From an uncultured Aquimarina sp. (GTDB taxonomy: Bacteria > Bacteroidota > Bacteroidia > Flavobacteriales > Flavobacteriaceae), in assembly GCA_947496705.1 (NCBI GenBank), contig CANMDW010000005.1, forward strand, positions 62,001 through 126,000: a stretch of 64,000 nucleotides of DNA, in the 5' to 3' direction. Below, one piece after another: positions 38,027 through 47,217 of the stretch (its first letter is position 1; every line of letters begins with the position of its first letter). The translations under genes were made by a program, and so were the position numbers. A model generated the notes under the pieces. That model was not told where the DNA came from and made no database searches. It saw only the letters and a list, made by a program, of their open reading frames with translations.

Positions 38027-38806
38027 CTACAAATTTAGGCTATTGTTTAGTTTTCGAAGTCTGACAGCAGTAAGCACCTTTTTGGTATATAAAGGAAAAT
38101 CGGCATTTTGCAACCATCCAAAATACCCGGGTTCTTCTTCCAATATCTTTTCTACAAGCTTACCTTTATGCTTTCCGAAGGAAAAAACTTCTTTTCCATT
38201 ATCATCATATGCGATAAAACCGGCAAAATCGGCAAATTGCTTTCTTGAGCTAAATTCTGCCAAAAATTTGATATCATTTTCCAGTTCGGGATATCGATCC
38301 AACTGTGCTTTTAATACCTCATATGTAGCCAAAGTATCTGCCTCGGCAGAATGAGCATTCTCTAAATCTTTATCACAGTAAAATTTATAGGCTGCAGACA
38401 GGGTTCTCTTTTCCATTTTATGATATATCGTTTGTATATCAATAGACACTGTATTTTTCATATCAAAATCATGACCGGCCCTTAACAGTTCTTCTGCCAG
38501 CAACGGGATATCAAATCGATTAGAATTAAAACCTCCAAGGTCACAGCCTTTTATCATTTCACTTACTTTACTGGCTAAATGCTTAAACGTAGGTTCATCT
38601 GCCACTTTTGCGTTGTCAATACCATGAACAGCAGTAGTTTCGGGAGGAATAGGCATCTCGGGATTCACCAACCACGTTTTACTTTCCTGAGTACCATTAG
38701 GAAATATCTTAAGGATTGAAATTTCTACAATGCGATCTTTAGAAATATTTACACCGGTAGTTTCAAGATCAAAAAAACATATCGGCTTTTTTAAATTAAG
38801 CTCCAT
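38027..38806 (-). CDS. DEDD-family 3'-5' exonuclease
   Basis: A 259-residue DnaQ-like exonuclease. Exo I is FFDLETTGVN (D and E ligands near 13-15), Exo II is GFNSNRFDIPLLAEEL (near 94-109), and Exo III is HSAEADTLATYEVL (near 151-164). The C-terminus (about 195-259) carries a DUF3820-like module, FSFGKHKGKLVEKILEEEPGYFGWLQ, seen in several bacterial exonucleases. It is the first gene of a four-gene minus-strand run ending with cinA. It probably acts in DNA or RNA trimming; no polymerase is attached. Confidence 0.93.
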   Translation of the reverse strand: MELNLKKPICFFDLETTGVNISKDRIVEISILKIFPNGTQESKTWLVNPEMPIPPETTAVHGIDNAKVADEPTFKHLASKVSEMIKGCDLGGFNSNRFDIPLLAEELLRAGHDFDMKNTVSIDIQTIYHKMEKRTLSAAYKFYCDKDLENAHSAEADTLATYEVLKAQLDRYPELENDIKFLAEFSSRKQFADFAGFIAYDDNGKEVFSFGKHKGKLVEKILEEEPGYFGWLQNADFPLYTKKVLTAVRLRKLNNSLNL

Positions 38807-38887
38807 AAATTGATTGTGTAATACTCAAAGATAACAGCTATTATTTAACATTCTTATAGTCAATCTTTATTTTAACATTTACAAAAA

Positions 38888-39574
38888 CTATACAACCTTC
38901 TTAACGAAGACATTATCGGCAAACTTTCTGGTTACCGTTTCGGTTACATTGTTAAATTGAATACGTATGGAATTATCAAACTCTCTAATCTCAATAATTT
39001 TTATTTCGCTACTCAACGCCAATCCAATTTCTGAAACATATCTTAGAAAGGTTACAGAACCGTCATTTACCGCAACGAGTTTACATACATCACCTTCAGA
39101 TAATGAAGAAAGTGTAATCTTTGGCAACACATAATATTCTCCCCGGGCATTGGGTATAATTTCCCCGTGTGGATCCTTTTTAGGAAAATCCATAAAACGA
39201 TCTAACTCATTGATCAATTTATGAGATTTTATATGCTCTAACTGTTCGGCCACATCGTGTACTTCATCCCAGGTAAAATTTAAATAGTTACACAAAAAAG
39301 TTTCCCATAACCGGTGTTTTCTAATTAATCTTACAGCAATAGACTTCCCTTCTTCAGTAAGATCAAGTTTACCATACTTTTCGCTTACCACAAAATTCTT
39401 GGCCTTTAACTTCTTTACCATATTATTGGTAGATGCCGGAGAAACCTTAAGATAATCTGCTAACTGGTTATTACCCACTTTAATAGAATCATCTTCAGTA
39501 ATCAATTGAAAGAGGGCTTTTAAATAGTCTTCTTCACTTTTTGTTAAATTATTCGAATTTAATTTGTTAGTCAT
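38888..39574 (-). CDS. DtxR/MntR-family metal-dependent regulator
   Basis: A protein of about 228 residues from ATG 39574; an earlier ATG at 39598 is less likely because a TAAATTTG promoter element lies at 39609-39616. Domains in order: winged helix (LTKSEEDYLKALFQL to LSPASTNNMVKKLK), a dimerisation and metal-binding domain (HRLWETFLCNYL, EVHDVAEQLEHIKS), and a C-terminal SH3/FeoA-like domain (LSEGDVCKLVAV). It diverges from a metal-uptake operon (39626-46402), so it is most likely the Mn/Fe/Zn-sensing repressor of that operon. The metal cannot be told from sequence. Confidence 0.92.
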   Translation of the reverse strand: MTNKLNSNNLTKSEEDYLKALFQLITEDDSIKVGNNQLADYLKVSPASTNNMVKKLKAKNFVVSEKYGKLDLTEEGKSIAVRLIRKHRLWETFLCNYLNFTWDEVHDVAEQLEHIKSHKLINELDRFMDFPKKDPHGEIIPNARGEYYVLPKITLSSLSEGDVCKLVAVNDGSVTFLRYVSEIGLALSSEIKIIEIREFDNSIRIQFNNVTETVTRKFADNVFVKKVV

Positions 39575-39581
39575 GGCTAAC
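39566..39581. promoter_or_regulatory. Candidate operator palindrome over the regulator start codon
   Basis: GTTAGTCATGGCTAAC is a 16-bp dyad with 14 of 16 symmetric positions, of the form expected for a DtxR-family box (TTAG...CTAA). It covers the proposed start codon at 39574 and lies 45 bp before the receptor start, so one site could control both directions. Confidence 0.4.
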
Positions 39582-39608
39582 TTTTTTAGTTTTGTCATAA
39601 TAATAATG

Positions 39609-39616
39609 CAAATTTA
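39609..39616 (-). promoter_or_regulatory. Bacteroidetes -7 element for the DtxR-family gene
   Basis: On the minus strand this reads TAAATTTG, a perfect TAnnTTTG element, about 35 bp before ATG 39574. No matching -33 TTG is placed at the ideal distance. It supports the downstream start codon. Confidence 0.5.
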
Positions 39617-39625
39617 CTAAACCTA

Positions 39626-41854
39626 ATGAAAATTCATAGAATCATCTTACTTACTTTTTTGAGCTACATAAGTTCTAATACTCTATTTTCTCAAGAAATG
39701 AGCACTGTAGGGATGTTAGAAGGAAACATATATGACAAAAATGGGCCACTTCCCTTTGCCAATATATTTATTGAAGGAACTTCACTAGGTAGTTCTAGCG
39801 ATGAAAACGGGGTTTTTGAAATTGCTAATATTCCAACTGGAACCTACAAAGTTATTGCTTCTTTTACCGGATATAATACTATCAAAAAAAAAATAACAAT
39901 TAACAAAGGTGAAAACAAGATAAATTTCACTCTTACTCAAGGTTCACCATTAGATGAAGTTGTGATATCAGGAACATTAAAGCCTGTGATAAGATCTGAA
40001 AGCCCAGTTCCTGTAGAGATCTATACACCTACTTTCTTTAAAAAAAATCCTACACCAAGTATTTTTGAAGCATTACAAAATGTTAATGGAGTTCGTCCTC
40101 AGATTAATTGTAGCATCTGTAATACAGGAGACATTCATATTAATGGATTAGAAGGTCCTTATACTTTAGTAATGATAGACGGCATGCCAATTGTTAGTGG
40201 ATTATCAACTGTTTATGGACTATCTGGAATTCCAAATTCTTTGATCAATAGAATCGAAATTGTAAAAGGTCCGGCATCTTCATTATATGGTAGTGAAGCT
40301 GTTGGCGGCCTCATCAATATTATTACTAAAAACCCCGAAGCTGCGCCAGAATTAAGTGCAGATGTATTTGCTACTGGCTGGGGTGAAACGAGTGTAGATT
40401 TTGGGGTAAAAGGGAGTATCGGAAATGCAACTACTCTTCTGGGCGCAAATTATTTCTACTATGATCAAATTATAGATAAAAATAACGATGGTTTTACAGA
40501 TCTTACATTACAAGATCGTATTTCTATCTTTAATAAATGGAATTTTAAAAGAAAAAGTAACAAGGTTTTTTCTATCGCTGCAAGATTTTATTATGAAGAT
40601 CGCTGGGGTGGAGAAAATGACTGGGACAAAACATTCAGGGGAGGTGATCAAATATATGGAGAAAGTATTTATACCGCCAGATATGAATTATTAGGAAACT
40701 ATGAGTTACCCATTGAAGAATCTGTTAATTTATCATTTTCCCTAACAGATCATGATCAAGATTCTTTCTATGGAATTACTAGCTATCAAGCTCAACAAAG
40801 AATTGGGTTTTCACAATTGACCTGGGACAAGTCACTAAAAAATCATGATCTCCTTTTCGGAGTTGCAATGAGATATCAGTTCTATGATGACAATACAACA
40901 GCCACCGAAGACGAAGAGGGAAATAACCCCGAAGAAACAACAATCCCTGGAGTATTTTTACAAGATGAAATTACTCTATTCCCTAAACATAAGTTATTAT
41001 TAGGTTCGCGATTAGATATAGACAATCGACACGGCACTATATTTACCCCAAGACTTGCATATAAATGGAGCCCAAATAAGAAGAATATTTTTAGACTTAA
41101 TGCAGGAACCGGGTTTAGAGTAGTCAATCTCTTTACCGAAGATCATGCTGCATTGACCGGATCAAGATCCGTAATAATTGAGGAAGACTTAGATCCAGAA
41201 GAATCTTATAACGTCAATGTCAATTATCTTAAAAAGATATTTTTTGATAATGGAACCTTTATTGGTCTGGATGTATCTGCCTGGTACACCCATTTTACTA
41301 ATGCTATTATCCCAGATTACGAAACTAATATTGAAGAAATACGGTACAGTAATCTTGATGGATACGCAATTTCTAAGGGCATAAGTCTTAATGCAGATAT
41401 AAGTTTTGGAAACGGTCTAAAAATCTTAACAGGATTCAGCGTTATGGATGTATCCAACAAAGAAGGTGGGGTAAAAAATCGACAGATTTTAACAGAGAGA
41501 TTCACCGGAAACTGGGGGATTACTTACTCGATCCCTTCAATTCGTTTATCATTTGATTATACTGGTAATTTATATGGCCCAATGCGATTGCCAGTACAAG
41601 GGCCTGATGACCCTAGAAGAGAAAAGTCTCCTTGGTTCAGTATTCAAAATATACAAGCAACTTATAAATCAAAAAATGATCTTGAAATATACGGAGGAGT
41701 AAAAAATTTATTGAACTGGACTCCTAGCCAAGGTAATCCATTTCTAATTTCGGGAGCAGACGATCCTTTTGGCCCGGATTTTGACACCACTTATATCTAT
41801 GCCTCTAACCAAGGAATACGAGGTTTTCTAGGTATGAGATACACATTATTATAA
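39626..41854 (+). CDS. TonB-dependent receptor of the metal-uptake locus
   Basis: A 742-residue outer-membrane receptor. After a signal peptide (ending LFSQ) comes a carboxypeptidase-regulatory-like domain (about 30-110), then a plug with NGVRPQINCSICNTGDIHINGLEG and the TonB-box-like start DEVVISGT, then the barrel ending GFLGMRYTLL. The CSIC motif in the plug is unusual and could bind a soft metal. The gene starts a seven-gene run with a thioredoxin and a metal ABC transporter, so the cargo is probably a metal ion or metallophore. It is divergent from a DtxR-family regulator. Confidence 0.92.
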   Translation: MKIHRIILLTFLSYISSNTLFSQEMSTVGMLEGNIYDKNGPLPFANIFIEGTSLGSSSDENGVFEIANIPTGTYKVIASFTGYNTIKKKITINKGENKINFTLTQGSPLDEVVISGTLKPVIRSESPVPVEIYTPTFFKKNPTPSIFEALQNVNGVRPQINCSICNTGDIHINGLEGPYTLVMIDGMPIVSGLSTVYGLSGIPNSLINRIEIVKGPASSLYGSEAVGGLINIITKNPEAAPELSADVFATGWGETSVDFGVKGSIGNATTLLGANYFYYDQIIDKNNDGFTDLTLQDRISIFNKWNFKRKSNKVFSIAARFYYEDRWGGENDWDKTFRGGDQIYGESIYTARYELLGNYELPIEESVNLSFSLTDHDQDSFYGITSYQAQQRIGFSQLTWDKSLKNHDLLFGVAMRYQFYDDNTTATEDEEGNNPEETTIPGVFLQDEITLFPKHKLLLGSRLDIDNRHGTIFTPRLAYKWSPNKKNIFRLNAGTGFRVVNLFTEDHAALTGSRSVIIEEDLDPEESYNVNVNYLKKIFFDNGTFIGLDVSAWYTHFTNAIIPDYETNIEEIRYSNLDGYAISKGISLNADISFGNGLKILTGFSVMDVSNKEGGVKNRQILTERFTGNWGITYSIPSIRLSFDYTGNLYGPMRLPVQGPDDPRREKSPWFSIQNIQATYKSKNDLEIYGGVKNLLNWTPSQGNPFLISGADDPFGPDFDTTYIYASNQGIRGFLGMRYTLL

Positions 41855-41855
41855 C

Positions 41856-42332
41856 ATGAAATTTTATCTGAAAATAATATTCTTTATTAGTTTTTTGCTT
41901 TTAAGTAATATGCTTTCCGCACAAATAAGAGCAAAAGATTTTGAATCAATAGAACAAGCTATTGATAAAGATCCGAAGTTCATTATTATTTTTATACACA
42001 CCGATTGGTGTACATATTGCAAGAGTATGGAAAACACAACATTAAAAAATCCAAAAATCGTTAATAAGCTTAATAAACATTTTTATTTTATCTCATTCAA
42101 TGCAGAAACTCGAGAAACTGTGTATTTTAGAGATCGTGAGTTTCGGTTTATACCGAATGGAAAAAAATCTGGTGTGCACCAATTGGCACTTGAGTTAAGC
42201 ATGATCAACAACACAATTTCTTATCCCACATTGACTGTATTAAATGATAAGTATGAAATTGTTTTCCAACATTCATCTTTCTTAAACGCTAAACAACTGA
42301 ATCAAGTTCTAGAAAAACTTTATAATTCATGA
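41856..42332 (+). CDS. Exported thioredoxin-fold protein
   Basis: A 158-residue protein with a signal peptide (ending MLSAQ) and a thioredoxin-like domain. The redox motif is WCTYCK (CxxC near 52-55). A cis-Pro loop is seen in SYPTLTVL. The start follows the receptor stop after 1 bp and its end overlaps the next gene by 4 bp, so it is translated with the metal-uptake genes. It may keep Cys residues of the receptor or binding protein reduced, for example the CSIC motif; that is inference. Confidence 0.87.
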   Translation: MKFYLKIIFFISFLLLSNMLSAQIRAKDFESIEQAIDKDPKFIIIFIHTDWCTYCKSMENTTLKNPKIVNKLNKHFYFISFNAETRETVYFRDREFRFIPNGKKSGVHQLALELSMINNTISYPTLTVLNDKYEIVFQHSSFLNAKQLNQVLEKLYNS

Positions 42333-43243
42333 AAAAAATAATTTTATCCCTTTTCGTATACACTGTAGTATTATCCTGCAAAACAAATAGCTCAAAAACC
42401 AATGGAGTTTTACAGGTAGTAACCACTACTTCAATGATAACTGACCTCATAAAAAATATTGGCAGCGATGCAATTGAAGTTGAAGGCCTAATGGGAAGTG
42501 GTGTGGATCCACACTTATATAAAGCGAGTGAAGGAGACGTCACAAAGTTGGTGAATGCCGATGTGATTTTTTATAACGGCTTGCACCTTGAAGGAAAACT
42601 GGTAGAAGTATTTGAGAAAATGAGCACCCAAAATACCAAAACAATTGCCATAGGAGAAAGCCTGGATAAAAACATATTGATTGGCTCAGATTATTTTGCT
42701 TCTAACTATGATCCGCATATTTGGTTTAGTGTCGAAAACTGGAAACTCATCACGACTTACGTTATGAATAAACTTACCGAAATAGATCCTGAAAATGCTG
42801 AAACTTTTAAAACGAATGGAAAAGCATATCTGGAAAAATTGAACAAGTTAGAAACCAAAATAGAAAATACCATAGCCACATTACCAAAAGAAAAACGAAT
42901 TTTGGTCACGGCACACGATGCTTTTAGCTATTTTGGAAAAGCATATGAGTTTAATGTCGTCGGTTTGCAAGGATTATCGACAGCCACTGAAGCCGGAGTG
43001 CAGGATGTTCAGAAATTGGCAGGTTTTATTATCGAGAAAGAAGTAAAAGCTATTTTTGTAGAAAGTTCAGTTCCTAAAAGAACCATAGAGGCACTACAAG
43101 CTGCTGTAAAATCAAAAGATCACGAAGTTGTTATTGGAGGAACATTATTCTCTGATGCACTTGGTAATCCAGGAACAAAGGAAGGAACCTATGTTGGTAT
43201 GTTTGAGTATAATGTAAATACTATAGTAAATGCTTTGAAATAA
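42329..43243 (+). CDS. Metal ABC transporter substrate-binding lipoprotein (ZnuA/TroA family)
   Basis: A 304-residue cluster A-I binding protein with a lipobox (VLSC near residue 14). Typical ligands are present: the His of [28 protein letters not shown], and the late [13 protein letters not shown] with a conserved acidic region. The Ser/His-rich loop of ZnuA is missing, which leans towards Mn/Fe (TroA/MntC/PsaA type) rather than zinc, but this is not decisive. Gene order binding protein, ATPase, permease, permease is the troABCD order. Confidence 0.93.
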   Translation: MKKIILSLFVYTVVLSCKTNSSKTNGVLQVVTTTSMITDLIKNIGSDAIEVEGLMGSGVDPHLYKASEGDVTKLVNADVIFYNGLHLEGKLVEVFEKMSTQNTKTIAIGESLDKNILIGSDYFASNYDPHIWFSVENWKLITTYVMNKLTEIDPENAETFKTNGKAYLEKLNKLETKIENTIATLPKEKRILVTAHDAFSYFGKAYEFNVVGLQGLSTATEAGVQDVQKLAGFIIEKEVKAIFVESSVPKRTIEALQAAVKSKDHEVVIGGTLFSDALGNPGTKEGTYVGMFEYNVNTIVNALK

Positions 43244-43980
43244 TGAAAGACAAAATCGCAGTTCAGATAGATGACCTTACCGTAGCTTACAACTACAAAC
43301 CGGTATTATGGGATATTGACCTCGCTATTCCCGAAGGGGTACTTATGGCTATTGTAGGCCCCAACGGAGCAGGAAAATCCACCTTAATCAAATCGATTTT
43401 AGACATTATCAAGCCCATTGCCGGAAGTATTCAGATTTATGGCAAACCATACAAAAAACAACGATCGTTGGTAGCCTATGTACCACAAAAAGGCAGTGTG
43501 GATTGGGATTTCCCGACTACAGCACTCGATGTCGTAATGATGGGGACCTACGGAAGCCTTGGCTGGATCAAAAGACCAGGGCAAAAAGAAAAAAAAGCAG
43601 CTCTGGAAGCATTAGAAAAAGTAGGGATGCTCGCTTTTAAGAACAGACAGATCAGTCAGCTCTCTGGAGGACAGCAACAACGTATATTCTTAGCCAGGGC
43701 ATTAGTACAAAACGCAGCTATCTATTTTATGGATGAACCTTTTCAGGGAGTAGATGCTACCACAGAAAAAGCAATTATCAATATCTTAAAAGAGCTTCGG
43801 AAATCGGGAAAGACAGTCATTGTAGTGCATCACGATCTGCAAACAGTACCCGAATATTTTGATTGGGTAACCTTTCTAAATGTAAAAAAAATCGCTACCG
43901 GACCAGTTAAGGATATTTTTAATGATGACAATTTAACTAAAACTTATGGTATTAATTATAAAGTGAGTGTACAGCAATAA
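43243..43980 (+). CDS. Metal ABC transporter ATP-binding protein
   Basis: A 245-residue ATPase. Walker A is [10 protein letters not shown] (about 38-47), the signature is LSGGQQQR, Walker B is AIYFMDEPF and the H-loop is VVHHD. The Q-loop region is [14 protein letters not shown], a pattern of the Mn/Zn/Fe subfamily. Its start shares one base with the stop of the binding-protein gene. It drives the two permeases that follow. Confidence 0.96.
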   Translation: MKDKIAVQIDDLTVAYNYKPVLWDIDLAIPEGVLMAIVGPNGAGKSTLIKSILDIIKPIAGSIQIYGKPYKKQRSLVAYVPQKGSVDWDFPTTALDVVMMGTYGSLGWIKRPGQKEKKAALEALEKVGMLAFKNRQISQLSGGQQQRIFLARALVQNAAIYFMDEPFQGVDATTEKAIINILKELRKSGKTVIVVHHDLQTVPEYFDWVTFLNVKKIATGPVKDIFNDDNLTKTYGINYKVSVQQ

Positions 43981-44084
43981 GCTCATGTTTAAAAAGAATA
44001 TGAACTGAAAAAATTAGCATACAAAACCTATGCATACAGAAAGTAATGATCATCATCCAAAAAAAAGAAAACTCTTCCTCTGGG

Positions 44085-44105
44085 CCTGCCTGTTCGGCAG
44101 ACAGG
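44085..44105. repeat. REP-like palindrome between ATPase and first permease
   Basis: CCTGCCTG and CGGCAGACAGG form a GC-rich dyad just before the permease start. It resembles the palindromes at 20713 and 24943. It splits the operon by 138 bp and may lower or separate expression of the permeases. Confidence 0.6.
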
Positions 44106-44118
44106 AGGTAGGGAGCTT

Positions 44119-45249
44119 ATGAATCTGCAAGAATACATAGAACTTGTCTTCACAGACTACACTTTACGCACAATCACGTTGGGAACAGCCGTTCTGGGTG
44201 CCATTTGTGGTATGCTGGGTAGTTTTGCAGTGCTGCGAAAACAAAGTTTGTTGGGCGACGCTATTTCGCATGCTGCGCTACCAGGCATAGCCATCGCTTT
44301 TTTGATTATTGGTACCAAAAACAGTGCTGCCTTTTTATTGGGTGCATTAATCAGTGGTTTAATCGGTACCTTCTGGATTCGGGGAATCATCAAAAAAACA
44401 CATCTCAAATCAGACACAGCACTAGGGCTCATTTTATCATTGTTCTTTGGATTTGGCATGTTACTTCTTACCTATATACAGAAAATGCCTAATGCCAATC
44501 AGGCAGGGCTGGAAAGCTACCTTTTTGGTCAGGCGGCTACGCTACTTGAAAGTGATGTATGGCTAATGGTACTGGTTACAGGGATCAGTCTGGTTATTTT
44601 ATTATTATTCTGGAAAGAACTAAAGTTATTGTTATTCGATGCTGATTATACCAAAACTTTAGGCTTCAATATCAAATTTTTAGATATTCTCATTACCACA
44701 TTCATTGTGATAGCCATCGTTTTAGGATTACAAACCGTCGGTGTAGTATTAATGAGTGCGATGCTTTTAGCGCCAGCCGCAGCTGCAAGGCAGTGGACAA
44801 ATAGTTTGGGGATTATGGTGATCCTGGCAGCAATATTTGGAGCACTGTCGGGTGTGGTAGGTACCGCAATAAGTGCCAGTCATAATAATTTATCTACCGG
44901 ACCAGTAATTGTACTGGTCGCAGGGGTTTTTGTATTATTCTCTTTTATATTTTCACCGGGTCGCGGATTATTATTCAGAGAAATACGCTTTAGAAAAAAC
45001 AGAAGCGACCTTCAGTTGCATAAAACCTTATCATTTATGTATAATATTGCCAAAACACATGAAGATACCGCTCATCCGCATGCTATTAAAATCCTAAATA
45101 ATTTTCAGGGGTTTACAAGAAAATCACTTCAGAAATTAGAAGACAAGGATTATATAAAGATCCGGGGTACCATGTGGTCTATGACCGATTCGGGGTATCA
45201 TACCGCAGCAAATTTATACGATCAACTAATTAAAGAAGAAGATGAGTAG
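44119..45249 (+). CDS. Metal ABC transporter permease with C-terminal winged-helix-like domain
   Basis: A 376-residue ABC-3 family permease. About eight membrane segments span residues 10-285, with the family pattern GDAISHAALPGIA and GVVLMSAMLLAPAAAARQ. The extra cytoplasmic C-terminus (about 290-376) looks like a winged helix of the DtxR kind, with RKSLQKLEDKDYIKIRG and WSMTDSGYHTA. It could let the transporter sense metal or bind a partner, which is inference. It overlaps the next permease gene by 8 bp. Confidence 0.93.
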   Translation: MNLQEYIELVFTDYTLRTITLGTAVLGAICGMLGSFAVLRKQSLLGDAISHAALPGIAIAFLIIGTKNSAAFLLGALISGLIGTFWIRGIIKKTHLKSDTALGLILSLFFGFGMLLLTYIQKMPNANQAGLESYLFGQAATLLESDVWLMVLVTGISLVILLLFWKELKLLLFDADYTKTLGFNIKFLDILITTFIVIAIVLGLQTVGVVLMSAMLLAPAAAARQWTNSLGIMVILAAIFGALSGVVGTAISASHNNLSTGPVIVLVAGVFVLFSFIFSPGRGLLFREIRFRKNRSDLQLHKTLSFMYNIAKTHEDTAHPHAIKILNNFQGFTRKSLQKLEDKDYIKIRGTMWSMTDSGYHTAANLYDQLIKEEDE

Positions 45250-46402
45250 CGCACAGATCGAAATACAATTAATCGCAAGCCTGGTAGCGATTGCCTGTGC
45301 CATCCCCGGTACGTTTTTGGTATTGCGTAAAATGGCGTTGATCACCGATGCGATAAGCCATTCTATTCTTCCGGGAATTGTTATTGGATTTTTTATCACC
45401 CACGACCTCTCTTCTCCGCTACTCATTATTATGGCAGCCGCCAGTGGGGTCCTTACAGTGGTTCTGGTCGAATTTATTCAAAAAACAGGACTGGTTAAAG
45501 AAGATACTGCCATCGGGTTGGTGTTTCCCGCTTTATTCAGCATTGGTATTATCCTCATTGCACAAAACGCCAATGATATACACCTGGATATTGATGCCGT
45601 ACTATTGGGTGAACTTGCCTTTGCTCCTTTTGACAGGCTTATTTTGGGCAGAACCGATGTTGGGCCAAAATCCTTATGGATCATCGGTACCATATTATTA
45701 ATCACCTTAGGATTATTATTCACATTTTTTAAAGAGCTAAAAGTGAGCACCTTTGATGCAGGTCTTGCTTCAGCATTAGGACTCTCACCGGTAGTAATGC
45801 ACTATGGGCTTATGACTGTTTCTTCAATCACCACTGTAGGTGCCTTTGATGCCGTTGGAGCTATCTTAGTGATCGCATTAATGATCGCACCAGCAGCAAC
45901 AGCATATCTACTCACCAATGATTTAAAGAAAATGCTTGTTCTCGCAGTACTATTTGGAGTAGGAAGCGCTATATCTGGCTACTGGTTTGCTCATGCACTG
46001 GACACTTCTATTTCTGGGTCGATGACTACTGTATTGGGATTGGTATTCTTACTGGTGTATTTGTTTGCCCCAAATAAAGGTTTGTTTTCTGTATTGTATC
46101 GTCAAAAACAACAACGTATTGAAGTTTCTTTGCTCACATTTTTGTTGCATTTAGGAAACCACCAGGAAGAAAAAGAACGGCATGTAAAACATCTCAACGA
46201 ACATATCAACTGGCAAAAAGTACGGTCTAAATCGGTTTTGGATTTAGCCTTAAAGAATAATATGATCACAATCGATCACAATATTGTGTCTTTAACCAAA
46301 AAAGGTAAAAACTTCACTACAGAAGCTATAGATTATATCGTTACCAATAAAAATTCTGAGATCGAGCATATGAAAGACCGGTTTTTCTTGTTTAGAGGAT
46401 AA
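45242..46402 (+). CDS. Second metal ABC transporter permease with C-terminal domain
   Basis: A 386-residue ABC-3 permease, paralogous to the one before it: TDAISHSILPGIVIG and GAILVIALMIAPAATAYLL are in the matching places. Membrane segments cover about 10-290. The cytoplasmic tail (about 295-386) again looks like a winged helix, ending LTKKGKNFTTEAIDYI and FLFRG. Two different permeases argue for a heterodimeric channel, as in TroCD. Its last 30 codons (46311-46401) are duplicated exactly at 47218-47308, after the toxin genes. Confidence 0.93.
   Translation: MSSAQIEIQLIASLVAIACAIPGTFLVLRKMALITDAISHSILPGIVIGFFITHDLSSPLLIIMAAASGVLTVVLVEFIQKTGLVKEDTAIGLVFPALFSIGIILIAQNANDIHLDIDAVLLGELAFAPFDRLILGRTDVGPKSLWIIGTILLITLGLLFTFFKELKVSTFDAGLASALGLSPVVMHYGLMTVSSITTVGAFDAVGAILVIALMIAPAATAYLLTNDLKKMLVLAVLFGVGSAISGYWFAHALDTSISGSMTTVLGLVFLLVYLFAPNKGLFSVLYRQKQQRIEVSLLTFLLHLGNHQEEKERHVKHLNEHINWQKVRSKSVLDLALKNNMITIDHNIVSLTKKGKNFTTEAIDYIVTNKNSEIEHMKDRFFLFRG
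46311..46401 (+). repeat. 91-bp direct repeat, left copy (3' end of permease gene)
   Basis: Identical in all 91 positions to 47218-47308. This copy is the genuine 3' end of the permease coding sequence, ending within its TAA stop. Confidence 0.95.
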
Positions 46403-46464
46403 TGATTTTTATGTATGAAGAACTGTATTCAGTAGAGCATATAAGTGATGTAGATCACAGTTAT

Positions 46465-46872
46465 TTATTTTCTTTCAAACCAGTTTTCAATTTTTATGTT
46501 GTTCAAATTCTCGAAATCTTTTAAGTTATCAGTAACTAATGTTAGTTGGTTTTCGATTGCAGTTACTCCTATTAAAAGATCGAATTCATCATGCATAGGT
46601 TTTCCTTTTTTTCTAAGCCTTACTTTTTCTTTGGCATACTGCCTGATACAACCATATATAGGAATAACAGAAACTCCATTAACAAAATTATCTACTGCTT
46701 TATTTGATTTGTCTGGGTTGTCACTATTTTCAGCCCCATATCTAAGTTCTGCTACCGTGATTTCTGAAATATAGCAATTTTCGCGACCTTTTTTCTTAAT
46801 TATCTCGTTCAGATTAAGTCTGCCTCGAAGAAAAAACACACAAATATTAGTATCAAGTAGATATTGAATCAA
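46465..46872 (-). CDS. VapC-type PIN-domain toxin
   Basis: A 135-residue PIN-domain endoribonuclease. The four acidic catalytic positions are present: D7 (LLDTNI), E42 (TVAELRYG), D98 (EFDLLIG) and D115 (VTDNLKDF). Length and motifs fit VapC, which cuts tRNA or rRNA when the antitoxin is lost. It starts at TTG, overlapping the antitoxin stop as TTGA, so the pair is co-translated with the antitoxin first. The module lies in a 907-bp unit bounded by 91-bp direct repeats. Confidence 0.93.
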   Translation of the reverse strand: MIQYLLDTNICVFFLRGRLNLNEIIKKKGRENCYISEITVAELRYGAENSDNPDKSNKAVDNFVNGVSVIPIYGCIRQYAKEKVRLRKKGKPMHDEFDLLIGVTAIENQLTLVTDNLKDFENLNNIKIENWFERK

Positions 46873-47108
46873 AATTTAAACTCTTTATTTTTAAACTTTC
46901 TACTCGATTTAATCTCTGCAGCTATTTTTTCTGCTGGTTTTTCAGAACCAAATGCTCCAAAAGATTTATAAAAATTATTATCTATAGTCTTTTTTTCCTT
47001 TTTTATAGAGTTTGCAAGTTTTTTTATCAATTCAATTTTGCTGATTGAGCTTAACCCCTCAAATAGTTTTGAGTAAGTTTCTACAATATGTTTATCGGTA
47101 TACGTCAT
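46869..47108 (-). CDS. Antitoxin of the VapC pair
   Basis: A 79-residue basic protein (MTYTDKHIVETYSKLFEGL to KNKEFKF). The start at 47108 is chosen because the frame upstream runs into the 91-bp repeat, which is not its own sequence. The N-terminal part looks helical and could dimerise or bind DNA. The Lys-rich C-terminal tail (KSSRKFKNKEFKF) would wrap the toxin, as usual in VapB-type antitoxins. The family is not clearly recognised; the role follows from overlap with the toxin gene. Confidence 0.8.
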   Translation of the reverse strand: MTYTDKHIVETYSKLFEGLSSISKIELIKKLANSIKKEKKTIDNNFYKSFGAFGSEKPAEKIAAEIKSSRKFKNKEFKF

Positions 47109-47217
47109 TTTTAATACTTTATTATCAAATTTACATTTTTTTTCGATAGAAATTAAGATTCCTATCCTATCGAATTTATTTTTTCTTTTCTTTGAGCTAA
47201 AGATCCTCTGTGAAAAC

